From Brevibacterium yomogidense (lineage in GTDB: Bacteria; Actinomycetota; Actinomycetes; Actinomycetales; Brevibacteriaceae): 64,000 nt of DNA. Positions within the stretch are counted from its first letter, which is position 1. Each line of letters starts with the position of its first letter. Shown here in pieces: positions 39,803-48,610 of this stretch. A program made the position numbers and the translations under genes. The notes under the pieces are model-generated. The model had not been told where the DNA came from. It ran no database searches and saw only the letters and a program-made list of their open reading frames with translations. The stretch is taken from NCBI RefSeq assembly GCF_016107685.1, contig NZ_JABASY010000003.1:372001-436000 (forward strand). Direction: 5' to 3'.

Positions 39803-41491
39803 TCACTCACACCCCGGAGCGCACGACGCCACGGGATCAACGCTGCACACACCAGTCTCCGGAAGACTCAGCTGCACCGCGTCTGCGGCCTCACGGTCCC
39901 CCGCCAGCGCAGCAGCGATCGACCGCACCTGTTCGTAGCCGGTCGCCATGAGGAACGTCGGAGCCCTCCCGTAGCTCTTCATCCCCACGATGTAGAAGCC
40001 CTGCTCGGGGTGCGACAGGACACGCTCCCCATGAGGTTCAACGCTTCCGCAGGAATGGAGTTCGGGATCGATGAGCGGCCCCAGCCGTCGTGGCGCCTCC
40101 ACCGCAGGATCGAGTTCGAGCCGCAGTTCAGACACCATCGACAGGTCGGGACGGAACCCGGTGGCGGGAACGACCCGGTCCACCGTCAGAGACTCAGAAC
40201 CGTCCGCGCCGTCTGCGATGACGCGAAGCCGGTCACCTGCAGATTCGAAACCGGTGATGACGAACTCTGTGCGGATGTCCACGATGCCGGATTCCACGAG
40301 TGTGCGAAGGCGTGCACCCAGTGCACCGCGGGCGGCGAGCTCGTCGCGCTCCTCCCCGCCGTACACGGACGTGACATCTGCGGTCCGGAGTGCCCACGTG
40401 ATCCGCGTGCCCGGTTCCTCCTGCGCCAGCGCAGCGAGGTCCAGCAGCGTGTTCGCCGCCGAATGTCCTGCGCCGACCACCAGCACGTGACGGCCGGCGA
40501 CTACGCTCCGGTCCTTGCCTCTGACATCCGGCAGCGGCTGCGTGATGAGGCCGCGCGCCACTGCCTCCGCCTCTCCCTGCGCGGGCAGGCCGGAACGCCC
40601 CAGCGGATTCGGCCGCTCCCACGTGCCGGAAGCATCGAGGACGCTGCGCGCCCGCACGTCATCGATGGAACCGTCGGGACGCACCGTGCGCACGAGGAAG
40701 GGCGCCGCCTCACGGTCCGCACTGCGCGTCTTGTCGATGCCGTCCCGTGAGACCGCGACGACACGTGTCCCGGTGCTCACAGCCTCACCCAACGCTGTCG
40801 CGAGTGGATCCAGATAGTGCTCCGCCAGCTCCTGGCCCGTCGGCAGCACGTCCAGATCCGGCTCCTCCCAGCCATGCGCGCCCAGCAGTCGCCGGGCGGC
40901 GTCATCGATGTTGTAGCGCCAGGGAGAGAACAGCTGGACATGGCCCCACGCACGCACGGAGGCCGCCGCAGTGTCGCCCGCTTCGACGACAAGAGGAACG
41001 AGACCGCGTTCCCGGACGTGCGCTGCGGCCGCCAGCCCCACGGGCCCCGCGCCGATGATCAGGACAGGCAGCTCGTCCGAGTCCGTCGTGTTCGGGAGCA
41101 GCTCTGAGACCAGCTGTTGGACACGGGACTTGATGTCGTCGCGCACCCGGCGGACGTCTTCGATGCCCTTGCCCGCCGGATCGGCCAGCTCCCAGTCCTC
41201 GTATCGGGTGCCGGGGAAGATCGGGCAGGCATCGCCGCAGCCCATGGTGACGACGACATCGGAAGCCCGGACGGCCTCGGCGGTCAGGATCCTGGGAGCA
41301 GCGGTGGTGAGGTCGATGCCCTCCTCCGCCATCGCCTCCACAGCGACCGGATTGATCTTGTCGGCGGGTTCAGAGCCCGCAGAGCGGACCTCGATGCGAT
41401 CACCGACGAGCGCGCGCAGGTAGCCCGCCGCCATCTGGGAACGGCCCGCGTTGTGGACGCAGACGAAGAGGACACTGGGCGCAGCGGTCAT
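39803..41491 (-). CDS. arsenate reductase fused to a flavin-dependent oxidoreductase
   Basis: A 562-residue two-module protein. Residues 1-about 135 are an LMW-phosphatase-type arsenate reductase with the P-loop VCVHNAGRSQM (Cys12 nucleophile by count from the start) and VVTMGCGDACP, plus DPAGKG near its end. Residues about 145-562 are an FAD monooxygenase/reductase-like flavoprotein: LIIGAGPVGLAAAAHV (FAD), VLVVGAGHSAANTLLDLA (NADPH), VVPATGFRPDLS, and a Cys-rich end CAPGCE. The second part looks like ArsO-type flavoproteins of arsenic loci. ATG 41491 overlaps the acr3 stop by four bases. The fusion may couple arsenate reduction to NADPH through flavin or act on organo-arsenicals; the second reaction is not known. 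Confidence 0.85.
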   Translation of the reverse strand: MTAAPSVLFVCVHNAGRSQMAAGYLRALVGDRIEVRSAGSEPADKINPVAVEAMAEEGIDLTTAAPRILTAEAVRASDVVVTMGCGDACPIFPGTRYEDWELADPAGKGIEDVRRVRDDIKSRVQQLVSELLPNTTDSDELPVLIIGAGPVGLAAAAHVRERGLVPLVVEAGDTAAASVRAWGHVQLFSPWRYNIDDAARRLLGAHGWEEPDLDVLPTGQELAEHYLDPLATALGEAVSTGTRVVAVSRDGIDKTRSADREAAPFLVRTVRPDGSIDDVRARSVLDASGTWERPNPLGRSGLPAQGEAEAVARGLITQPLPDVRGKDRSVVAGRHVLVVGAGHSAANTLLDLAALAQEEPGTRITWALRTADVTSVYGGEERDELAARGALGARLRTLVESGIVDIRTEFVITGFESAGDRLRVIADGADGSESLTVDRVVPATGFRPDLSMVSELRLELDPAVEAPRRLGPLIDPELHSCGSVEPHGERVLSHPEQGFYIVGMKSYGRAPTFLMATGYEQVRSIAAALAGDREAADAVQLSLPETGVCSVDPVASCAPGCE

Positions 41492-42603
41492 GATCGGACT
41501 TCCTGGGTGGAACGGTGCGGGACGGTCGGGTCGTTGCGGAAGAGCTTCGGTCCCAGCCACAGCGCGACGTACACGAGCCCCACGAGCACGGGGACTTCGA
41601 TGAGCGGGCCCACCACACCGGCGAGCGCCTGGCCGGACGTGATGCCGAAGGCACCGATCGACACGGCGATCGCCAGTTCGAAGTTGTTGCCGGACGCGGT
41701 GAACGCCACGCTGGTCGACTTCGCGTAGTTCAACCCCACCGCCCTGGCGATGAGCAGGCTGATACCGAACATGAGGACGAAGTACAGCAGCAGCGGCACC
41801 GCCATCCGCGCCACATCGAGCGGCTGCGAGGTGATCGCCTCCCCCTGCATCGCGAACAGCAGCACGATGGTGAACAGCAGTCCGTAGAGCGCCCACGGGC
41901 CGATCCGCGGCAGGAACGTCTCTTCGTACCAGCGCCTGCCCTTGGCCCGCTCCCCCAGCACCCGGGTGAGGAAGCCTGCCAGCAGCGGGATGCCGAGGAA
42001 GACGAGCACCGATGCCACGATCGCCCACACGGAGAATTCCGCCGAGGTCGTCTCCAGTCCCAGCCACGACGGCAGCACCTGCAGGTAGAACCAGCCCAGA
42101 GCACCGAACGCGACGACCTGGAAGACGGAGTTGAGGGCCACGAGCACCGCGGCGGCCTCCCGGTCACCGCAGGCGAGGTCGTTCCAGATGAACACCATGG
42201 CGATGCACCGAGCGAGGCCGACGATGATGAGGCCGGTGCGGAACTCCGGAAGGTCCGGGAGAAACACCCAGGCGAGCGTGAACATGAAGGCGGGGCCGAC
42301 GACCCAGTTGAGTGTCAGCGACAGGATCATGAGGGTCCGGTCCCCTGTCACCCGGTGCGTCTCGTCGTATCGCACCTTCGCGAGCACCGGATACATCATG
42401 ACGAGCAGACCGATCGCGATCGGCACGGAGATGCCGCCGACCTTCACGGCGTCCAGGGCCGCATCGAGTCCGGGCACGAACCGCCCCAGCAGCAGTCCCA
42501 CTGCCATCGCGGCGAGGATCCAGACGGCCAGCCACCTGTCCAGGAACGACATCTCCTGGGCGACCGGCCCCGCGGATCGAGCAGTCGTCGCTGCATTGCT
42601 CAT
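41488..42603 (-). CDS. acr3: ACR3-family arsenite efflux permease
   Basis: A 371-residue membrane pump with ten predicted helices that exports As(III), and possibly Sb(III), using the proton gradient. The Acr3 hallmark with the essential Cys is GLARCIAMVFIWNDLACGD (Cys near residue 130), and the conserved SVAFTASGNNFELAIAVS segment with Asn/Glu is in the C-terminal half. It is the first gene downstream of the divergent arsR, and its stop overlaps the arsC-fusion start by four bases, so the pump and the reductase are made together. Confidence 0.93.
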   Translation of the reverse strand: MSNAATTARSAGPVAQEMSFLDRWLAVWILAAMAVGLLLGRFVPGLDAALDAVKVGGISVPIAIGLLVMMYPVLAKVRYDETHRVTGDRTLMILSLTLNWVVGPAFMFTLAWVFLPDLPEFRTGLIIVGLARCIAMVFIWNDLACGDREAAAVLVALNSVFQVVAFGALGWFYLQVLPSWLGLETTSAEFSVWAIVASVLVFLGIPLLAGFLTRVLGERAKGRRWYEETFLPRIGPWALYGLLFTIVLLFAMQGEAITSQPLDVARMAVPLLLYFVLMFGISLLIARAVGLNYAKSTSVAFTASGNNFELAIAVSIGAFGITSGQALAGVVGPLIEVPVLVGLVYVALWLGPKLFRNDPTVPHRSTQEVRS

Positions 42604-42621
42604 CGGATCGAAGCCCCTTAT

Positions 42622-42678
42622 ATCGATGAATGTCTATGGATCAGAGTAGAACCATACATCGATGAGCGTCAATGTATG
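42622..42678. promoter_or_regulatory. ArsR operator region between arsR and acr3
   Basis: A 17-base direct repeat with 14 identities occurs at 42622-42638 (ATCGATGAATGTCTATG) and 42658-42674 (ATCGATGAGCGTCAATG). CATACAT (42653-42659) and ATGTATG (42672-42678) are inverted around the second copy. This resembles the repeated ATCGAT/TGAC-like sites bound by ArsR dimers, so one dimer per copy is likely, covering the divergent promoters. Confidence 0.65.
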
Positions 42679-42686
42679 ATGCGGGC

Positions 42687-43043
42687 ATGAGCACATCGGT
42701 GGAGAGCAGACGACCCGGCGTCGGGACAGCACCCGAATGCTGCGCGATCGACGGAGAGCCGCTGGATGCCCCGGACGCGGAGCGGATCGCAGGTCTATTC
42801 AAGGCGCTGGCAGATCCCACACGACTGCGAGTGATGTCGCACGTGGCAGCCCAAGGCTGTGATTCCGTGTGCGCCTGCGATCTGATCGATGTCCTCGATA
42901 TCAGCCAGCCCACCATCAGCCACCATCTCAAGAAGCTTGTCGAAGCGGGCCTTCTGACACGGGAGCAGCGCGGCCGGTGGGCTCACTACACCGTGGTGCG
43001 CGAAGCGTTCGCGGAACTGTGCACGTTCCTCTCGCTGGACTGA
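42687..43043 (+). CDS. arsR: ArsR-family arsenite-responsive repressor
   Basis: A 118-residue winged-helix repressor that leaves DNA when As(III) binds. The helix-turn-helix is VLDISQPTISHHLKKLVEAG. Possible arsenic ligands are the adjacent cysteines in PECCAIDG near the N-terminus and CDSVCACDL before the HTH; the Cys-Cys plus one downstream Cys arrangement is the Corynebacterium glutamicum ArsR1 type, unlike the ELCVCDL site of E. coli. The ATG at 42687 is chosen because the upstream ATG 42672 lies in the operator repeat. It is divergent from acr3 and ends five bases before the convergent GH15 gene. Confidence 0.9.
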   Translation: MSTSVESRRPGVGTAPECCAIDGEPLDAPDAERIAGLFKALADPTRLRVMSHVAAQGCDSVCACDLIDVLDISQPTISHHLKKLVEAGLLTREQRGRWAHYTVVREAFAELCTFLSLD

Positions 43044-43048
43044 CGCGC

Positions 43049-44952
43049 TCAGCCACCCGACTCGGGGTGGATTCCTTCGATCGCGTCGACGGCGCGGATG
43101 AACCCCAGGTGGCTGAATGCCTGCGGGAAGTTCCCCGCCAGTCGGCCGCTCGCGGAATCGTACTCCTCGGCGAACAGCCCCAGGTCCGTCGCATAGCCGG
43201 CCAGCCGATCCAGCAGGGCCTCCGCCTCGTCCCCGCGTCCCGTCAGTGCGTACTGCTCCACCAGCCAGAACGAGCACATGAGGAACGAGAACTCGTGCCC
43301 CGGCAGTCCGTCGAGGCCGGATTCCGTGCGATAGCGCCGCACCATCCCGCCGTCGTCCAGCAGGTCCCGCTCGATGGCGGCGACCGTCCCCAGGAAGCGC
43401 GGGTCGTCGTGACGGACCAGCCCGGTGTTGGGCAGTCGCAGGAGGGAGGCATCGACTTCCGTGTTCGAGTACGTCTGCGTGAACGTGTTCGCGTCCTCGT
43501 CGTATCCGTGCTCGAAGATCTCGTCGCGCAGCCGGTCCCGCAGACCCTTCCATCGTTCGATCGGACCGTCCAGACCGTGTTCCTCCACTGCTCTGAGGCC
43601 CTGATCGAACGCGGCGAACATCATCGCGCGACCGTGCGTGTAGAGATCGGCCTTCCCGCGCATCTCCCAGATGCCGTGGCCCTTGCGGTCGAGGTTGCGC
43701 TCGACGAAGCTCAGGAGGTTCCTCTGCAGAGCCCACGAGTACTCGTCCTCCTCGACCCCCGCGTCGCGCAGCGCTGCCAACGCCATCATGACCTCACCGA
43801 CGACGTCCGCCTGGTACTGGTCGTAGGCCCCGTTGCCGATCCGCACGGGGCGGGAACCCTCGTAGCCCGAGAGGTGCGGCAGCTCCGACTCCGCAAGGTC
43901 GCGCTCCCCGGCGATGCCGTACATGATCTGGATGTCGTCCGGGTCGCCCGCGACTGCCCGCAGCAGCCAGTCCCGCCAGTGCAGCGCGCCCTCGGTGAAG
44001 TCGTGGGTCACCAGCGTGTCGATGGTGAGCGATGCGTCGCGCAACCACGTGAAGCGGTAGTCCCAGTTGCGCTGTCCCCCGAACTGCTCCGGCAGCGAGG
44101 TCGTCGGTGCCGCCACGATGCCGCCGGTGGCTTGGTCAGTCAGGGCTCGCAGCACCAGGAGGGAACGCAGCACCAGTCGATCGTGCCGCGTGCGGACCTT
44201 CACCTGCGACGACCAGTCCTGCCAGTAGGCCACCGTCCGGTCGAGGGCCTCCTGCGGATCAGGCGGCTGCGGCGGATCGCGGTGAGAGCGGTGCCAGGTG
44301 AGCACCCAGTCCTTCGTGTCTCCCGCGTCCAGGTGGAAGACGCCGGTCAACCGGTCGGACACCGCACCCCGGTAGTCGTCGGGCTGGCTCTGGCCGCTGG
44401 TCTCGTTGCCGCGCTCCCGGTCCCGCGCCCGCCGCTCCTGCCATGCGCTGTCGGGGTGCAACTCCGGACCGGTGAGCAGCAGCGCGTCGGGTCCCGCGAC
44501 GGACAGCAGCCCCGTCGCCCCCTCGCCGGTCGCCACTTTCCGCGTCCAGGGCTTGGCCCGGTTGTAGTCGAAGCGGATCCGCAGATCGTGCTCGATCTCG
44601 ACGTGTCCTTCTGTGCAGCTCACGCGACGGATCAGCTCCGCGTGCTCGTCGCTGGGCGGTAGGAAGTCCGTCACCACCGCTGTCCCGGTGGGTGTCCGCC
44701 ACGTCGTCTCGACGACCATGGTTCGCGGCAGGTATCGGCGGGATACCACCTCCCCGTCGGGTGCGCAGATCTGCCAGCGCCCGTCGTCGGGGGTCCCCAG
44801 CAGCGCAGAGAACACCGCCGGCGAATCGAAGCGGGGAAGCACAGCCAGTCGATGCTGCCGTGGCGCGACAGCAGCGGACCGGTCCGCAGGTCGGACAGCA
44901 GCGCGTAGTCCTCCAGCGGCACCGATCCGGGTTCACTCGTCTGCTGTCCCAT
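43049..44952 (-). pseudogene. GH15 trehalase/glucoamylase-like gene with a one-base frameshift
   Basis: The first 40 codons from ATG 44952 (ALLSDLRTGPLLSRHGSIDWLCF) and the remaining frame from about 44840 (LPRFDSPAVFSALLG onward) are in different frames. Adding one C in the CCCC run (GGGG at 44833-44836 on the + strand) restores the family sequence WLCFPRFDSPAVF exactly and gives a 634-residue GH15 protein, the normal length. The catalytic half is otherwise intact: NWDYRFTWLRDASLTIDTL, MYGIAGERDLAESEL and GNGAYDQYQADVVGEVM, as in actinobacterial trehalose-hydrolysing GH15 enzymes. Either a recent frameshift or a homopolymer sequencing error. A GTG at 44842 could start an N-truncated protein missing the DWL element. 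Confidence 0.85.
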
Positions 44953-45025
44953 CAGTACATTGAAACAGGCTCCGCCGGAGTTCGAAAGGGTTCACATCCG
45001 CGGAAGACCGCAGTAGGGTGCCGGA

Positions 45026-46381
45026 GTGGACAGCTTAAGGAACCTTGTCATCCTCGGAGCCACCGGCGATCTGGCGTCGCGGTTGCTGCTGCCCGGCCTG
45101 GGCACCTTGCTGGCGTCTGATCCCGATCGTCGCATCACGGTGATCGGCGCGTCCCAGCAGCCCTGTGACGACTGGTCGGACATCGTCCGGAACGCGTTCG
45201 CTTCCGCCGAGGCCGCCGGACCGGCCGTCGACCACGCCCAGGAGACCACCCGGTTCGTCCACTGCGATGTCACGGATGCAGAAGACCTCGCCTCGCTCGT
45301 CGCGGGCCTGGAGACTCCTGCGTGCTTGTACTTCGCACTCCCTCCTCGAGTGACGATGAAGGCTCTGGACGTGATGGCCGGCATCGACCTGCCGGACTCC
45401 TTGAGTCTGGCGCTGGAGAAGCCCATCGGGTACGACCGCGCGTCTGCGGAAGAGCTCAACCGGCTGGCCGCGCGTCTCGTGACCGAAGACCGCACCTTCC
45501 GCGCCGACCACTTCCTCGGCCTTCCCGCCGTGCTCAACTTCGTCGGGCTGCGCTTCGCCAACCGGATCGTCGAACCGCTCATGAACCGCGAACACGTCGA
45601 GTCGATCGAGATCGTGTTCGACGAGACACTCGGCCTGGAGGGCCGCGCGGGCTACTACGACAGGAACGGTGCGTTCCGGGACATGATCCAGTCCCACCTG
45701 CTGCAGGTGATGGCACTCGTCATGATGGATCCGCCGTCCACGTTCGACCACGTCGAACTGCCCGCTCTGGCCGCTCACGTCCTGCGCTCGACCTCGATCT
45801 GGGGCAACGACCCCGCACGTTCCGTGGTGCGCGGTCGCTACACCGCCGGTCGTGTGGGCGGGAGGGAGCTCCCGGACTACGTGTCCGAGGACGGCGTCGA
45901 CCCGGCACGCGAAACGGAGACGTTCGCGCAGGTCACCCTCGAGGTCGACACGTGGCGGTGGAGTGGAGTCCCGGTCACGCTGCGATCCGGCAAGGCGATC
46001 GGAGCGCCGCGCCAGGAGATCATGGTCCGGTTCCGCCCTCCCCCGCACGAGTACGCGCAGTTCCCCCACGACGGCCGTGTCCCGGAGAACGTGCTGCGCA
46101 TGCAGTTCGACGACGAGCAGCTGACCTTCGAGGTCAACATGGGCGGGCCGTTCGATTCGCGCGGCATGACCCGGGCGACCCTGCAGTCGGACATGGGGAG
46201 ACCAGGGCGGTCGGCCTACGGCAGTGTGCTGCGCGGGGTCCTCGACGCAGACCCGACGTTCAGCGTGCGCGGCGACGGCGCGGAGCAGGGGTGGCGGATC
46301 GTCGAGGAGATCCTCGCGCACATCGAGGACGGGGTCGTTCCCCTCCAGGAGTATGAAGCCGGCGGTCCAGGCCCGGTCTGA
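45026..46381 (+). CDS. glucose-6-phosphate dehydrogenase-like oxidoreductase
   Basis: A 451-residue NAD(P)-dependent enzyme of the G6PDH family. The Rossmann motif is VILGATGDLASRLLLPGL, then LALEKPIGYD with the conserved Lys132. The active-site segment reads RADHFLGLPAVLN: the Asp161-His162 pair is kept, but Lys, normally in LGKE, is Leu166. The catalytic-region GYYDRNGAFRDMIQSHLLQ keeps its His, and VTLRSGKAIG keeps the substrate Lys. The missing Lys contacts the sugar phosphate in known enzymes, so the true substrate may differ. The GTG at 45026 starts it. It is divergent from the GH15 gene, a pairing that suggests trehalose or glucose oxidation. Length is slightly shorter than the usual 480-515. 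Confidence 0.8.
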   Translation: MDSLRNLVILGATGDLASRLLLPGLGTLLASDPDRRITVIGASQQPCDDWSDIVRNAFASAEAAGPAVDHAQETTRFVHCDVTDAEDLASLVAGLETPACLYFALPPRVTMKALDVMAGIDLPDSLSLALEKPIGYDRASAEELNRLAARLVTEDRTFRADHFLGLPAVLNFVGLRFANRIVEPLMNREHVESIEIVFDETLGLEGRAGYYDRNGAFRDMIQSHLLQVMALVMMDPPSTFDHVELPALAAHVLRSTSIWGNDPARSVVRGRYTAGRVGGRELPDYVSEDGVDPARETETFAQVTLEVDTWRWSGVPVTLRSGKAIGAPRQEIMVRFRPPPHEYAQFPHDGRVPENVLRMQFDDEQLTFEVNMGGPFDSRGMTRATLQSDMGRPGRSAYGSVLRGVLDADPTFSVRGDGAEQGWRIVEEILAHIEDGVVPLQEYEAGGPGPV

Positions 46382-46395
46382 CCGTCATCCGGCTG

Positions 46396-47238
46396 TCAGA
46401 GGTCTGCCGTTCCGGAGAGCACCACGTCGGCGTGCCCTCCGACCCACAGGGTCCCGCCCTCACTGCTGATGTGCACGCGCCCTCGTCGTCCCATCGCAGT
46501 TCCCTGTGCGGCTCGATACGGCGCGTGAGCTCGTCCGGACGCGATGAGCCATTCCGCGGCTGCGGCATTGAGGCTGCCGGTCACCGGGTCCTCCCGCATC
46601 GGGCCGTTCCCGTCGGTGAAGAACGCCCGCAGCTCGAACTGTGCGTCCGACTCCGCGTCGTGCGGGCCGATGACGCCGATGTCCCAGGCGCCGGCGTGGG
46701 CGGATGCATCTGGCCTCAGCTCGAGGACGGTGCGCGCACTGTCGAGGAGGACCCCCACCCAGCCGGGCCCGTTGTCCAGCCATTCGGCGTCGACCACGCG
46801 TTCCCGGTCGACCCCGAGGACGTCGATCACACGGTCGAGCAGGTCCGCGTCCACGTGTCCTGAACGGATGCGCGGCGGTGCGCCGAAAGCGAGGACGTCG
46901 TCGTCGATCCGCACGGAGATGAGGCCCGCGTCGCACTCCTGGACGACGACACCGGGAGCGATGGGAGCGCCTCCGGCATCCAGCCACGCGCGTGCGGTTC
47001 CCAGAGTGGGGTGCCCGGCGAACGGGAGTTCCCGGTTCAGCGCGAAGATGCGGACACAGTAATCGGCTCCGGGGGCTGAGGGCGGGAGGACGAAGGTGCA
47101 CTCCGACAGGTTCGACCAGACGGAGAAGCGCCGCATCGTCTCCTCGTCGATCCCCTCCGCATCGAGGACGACCGCCACCGGGTTGCCGGTGCAGGCTCCC
47201 GTACCGAACACATCGACCTGTCTGAACGCACGTTCCAT
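46396..47238 (-). CDS. PhzF-family isomerase/epimerase-like protein
   Basis: A 280-residue protein with the PhzF double-barrel fold. The N-terminal part shows FRQVDVFGTGACTGNPVAVV and the catalytic Glu in NLSECTFVL (Glu46-47 area), then PFAGHPTLGTA. The C-terminal barrel has FFTDGNGPMREDPVTGSLNAAAAEWL. PhzF members act as isomerases on dihydro-hydroxyanthranilate-like compounds, but most homologues outside phenazine clusters have no known substrate. No phenazine genes are near. ATG 47238; converges on the G6PDH-like gene with 14 bases between. Confidence 0.88.
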   Translation of the reverse strand: MERAFRQVDVFGTGACTGNPVAVVLDAEGIDEETMRRFSVWSNLSECTFVLPPSAPGADYCVRIFALNRELPFAGHPTLGTARAWLDAGGAPIAPGVVVQECDAGLISVRIDDDVLAFGAPPRIRSGHVDADLLDRVIDVLGVDRERVVDAEWLDNGPGWVGVLLDSARTVLELRPDASAHAGAWDIGVIGPHDAESDAQFELRAFFTDGNGPMREDPVTGSLNAAAAEWLIASGRAHAPYRAAQGTAMGRRGRVHISSEGGTLWVGGHADVVLSGTADL

Positions 47239-47306
47239 GAGCTCAGCCTACTGGCCGCCGCCAGGCACCCGTCGCCCGTGGATGCTCACCGGTCGGCGGC
47301 CGCCCC

Positions 47307-47681
47307 TCACCGCCACGCGGAGGCGTTCGTGAGGCAGAAGGGATGCCCCGCCGGGTCGAGGAGGACGATCCATGTCTCTCCCGGCTGCTGCGCCGGTCGT
47401 TCCGCTCCCAGTTCCATGAAGCGGGCTGCCGCTGCCTCGAGGTCGTCGACGGCCAGGTCGAAATGGAATTGCTTGCGGCCCGCGTCCGGCCATGCTGGCC
47501 GCTGATAGTCGGGGATCCTTCCGATGCCCAGTGCGTGAGAGGGCCCGGTGAGCATCGCGTAGTCGTCGTCGAGGTGGGCGACCGGCCAACCGAGCACTGC
47601 GGACCAGAAGTCCGCCATCGGCTTCGTCGCCGGAGCGTCCAGGGTGATCATGGCGAGTTCCGCCGTCTGTGTGTCCGTCAT
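47307..47681 (-). CDS. VOC-superfamily protein, glyoxalase-like
   Basis: A 124-residue VOC protein: AMITLDAPATKPMADFWSAVLGWPV, then KQFHFDLAVDDLEAAAARFMELGA and WIVLLDPAGHPFCLT, the last being the family's C-terminal strand. His in FHFDLAV and Glu near the start of the second unit are typical ligand positions. ATG 47681 is used; ATG 47690 three codons upstream is possible but overlaps the divergent AraC gene's start signals. Divergent from the AraC-type gene at 47700 across 18 bases. Confidence 0.8.
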   Translation of the reverse strand: MTDTQTAELAMITLDAPATKPMADFWSAVLGWPVAHLDDDYAMLTGPSHALGIGRIPDYQRPAWPDAGRKQFHFDLAVDDLEAAAARFMELGAERPAQQPGETWIVLLDPAGHPFCLTNASAWR

Positions 47682-47699
47682 GCCTGCCATACTTCCGGC

Positions 47700-48584
47700 A
47701 TGCCCACCGGCGAGGATTGGACGAACGCGACACCGTCGCAGATGTTCGGCCGCGTCCTGCGGCCCGACGAACTGCTCACCCGCACGACCTACGGGCAGGC
47801 TGCACCGGACCAGCGGCTGCGCCGATGGGTCGAGCGCTACTGGTCCGTGCGCTGGGAACTTGCGGACGACGAAGTCTTCCACGCCTCCACCCTCGACGAA
47901 CCGGCCGTCAACATCACCGTCGAACGCGGCGGAGTGCACCGTGCAGGCACGTGCGGGAGCGATGCGCACCCGACCGCGGGGTGCGGGGCCGGCGTCTGGG
48001 TGACGGGGCCCGTCAGTGCTGGGCGCTTCGACGTGAGCCTCACTGCCACAGGTGGCGTCGTGGGCGTGAAGTTCCGAGTGGGAGGGATCGCAGCGTTCCG
48101 CGACCACGACCTCGGCGGCATCCGGGACCGGACGGTTCCCGCGTCCGCGTGGTTCGGCGTCCGGGCTCCCGACCCGCAGCTGCCGCTCGACGCGGAGAAG
48201 GCCGCGCCGTATCTGGACTCGTGGTTGCTGGAGTGGGGACCGGGCGACCCTCCGGGCTTCGACCGATTCCTCCGCGTGCTCGATCTGCTCGCCTCACCGG
48301 AGATCACGACGCTGTCCGTACTGGCGGAGCGTACGGGTCAGAGTGTCCGCACCCTCCAGCGGCTCATCGGCAGGTTCACCGGGATGGGTGCGAAGAGGAT
48401 GCTCGTGCGGGCCCGCGTCATGGATGCGGTGGCGGCGATCGACCGGGACGATCCCCGCGACATCGTCGACCTGGCGATGGACCTGGGGTGGTTCGACCAG
48501 CCCCACTTCATCCGCGACTTCCGCACCATCACGGGCGAGACACCCGGGCGGTATGCGCAGCGCACGCGCTTCCGGGAACAGTGA
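47700..48584 (+). CDS. AraC-family transcriptional regulator
   Basis: A 294-residue regulator with a C-terminal AraC double helix-turn-helix (residues about 190-285): LSVLAERTGQSVRTLQRLIGRFTGMGAKRML and IVDLAMDLGWFDQPHFIRDFRTITGETPGRY. The N-terminal half (RWVERYWSVRWEL, NITVERGGVHRAG, GVKFRVGGIAAFR) looks like the DUF6597/sensor barrel often joined to this AraC type. ATG 47700. It nearly touches the divergent VOC gene, with 18 bases between the two starts, so their promoters must overlap and the VOC gene is a natural target. Confidence 0.85.
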   Translation: MPTGEDWTNATPSQMFGRVLRPDELLTRTTYGQAAPDQRLRRWVERYWSVRWELADDEVFHASTLDEPAVNITVERGGVHRAGTCGSDAHPTAGCGAGVWVTGPVSAGRFDVSLTATGGVVGVKFRVGGIAAFRDHDLGGIRDRTVPASAWFGVRAPDPQLPLDAEKAAPYLDSWLLEWGPGDPPGFDRFLRVLDLLASPEITTLSVLAERTGQSVRTLQRLIGRFTGMGAKRMLVRARVMDAVAAIDRDDPRDIVDLAMDLGWFDQPHFIRDFRTITGETPGRYAQRTRFREQ

Positions 48585-48610
48585 GCAGACACGTCTTCAG
48601 CTCGCCCGCG

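Noticed and set aside
42672-42686. ATG 42672 as the arsR start
   Set aside because: It is part of the inverted repeat and of the second operator copy; ATG 42687 gives the family length.
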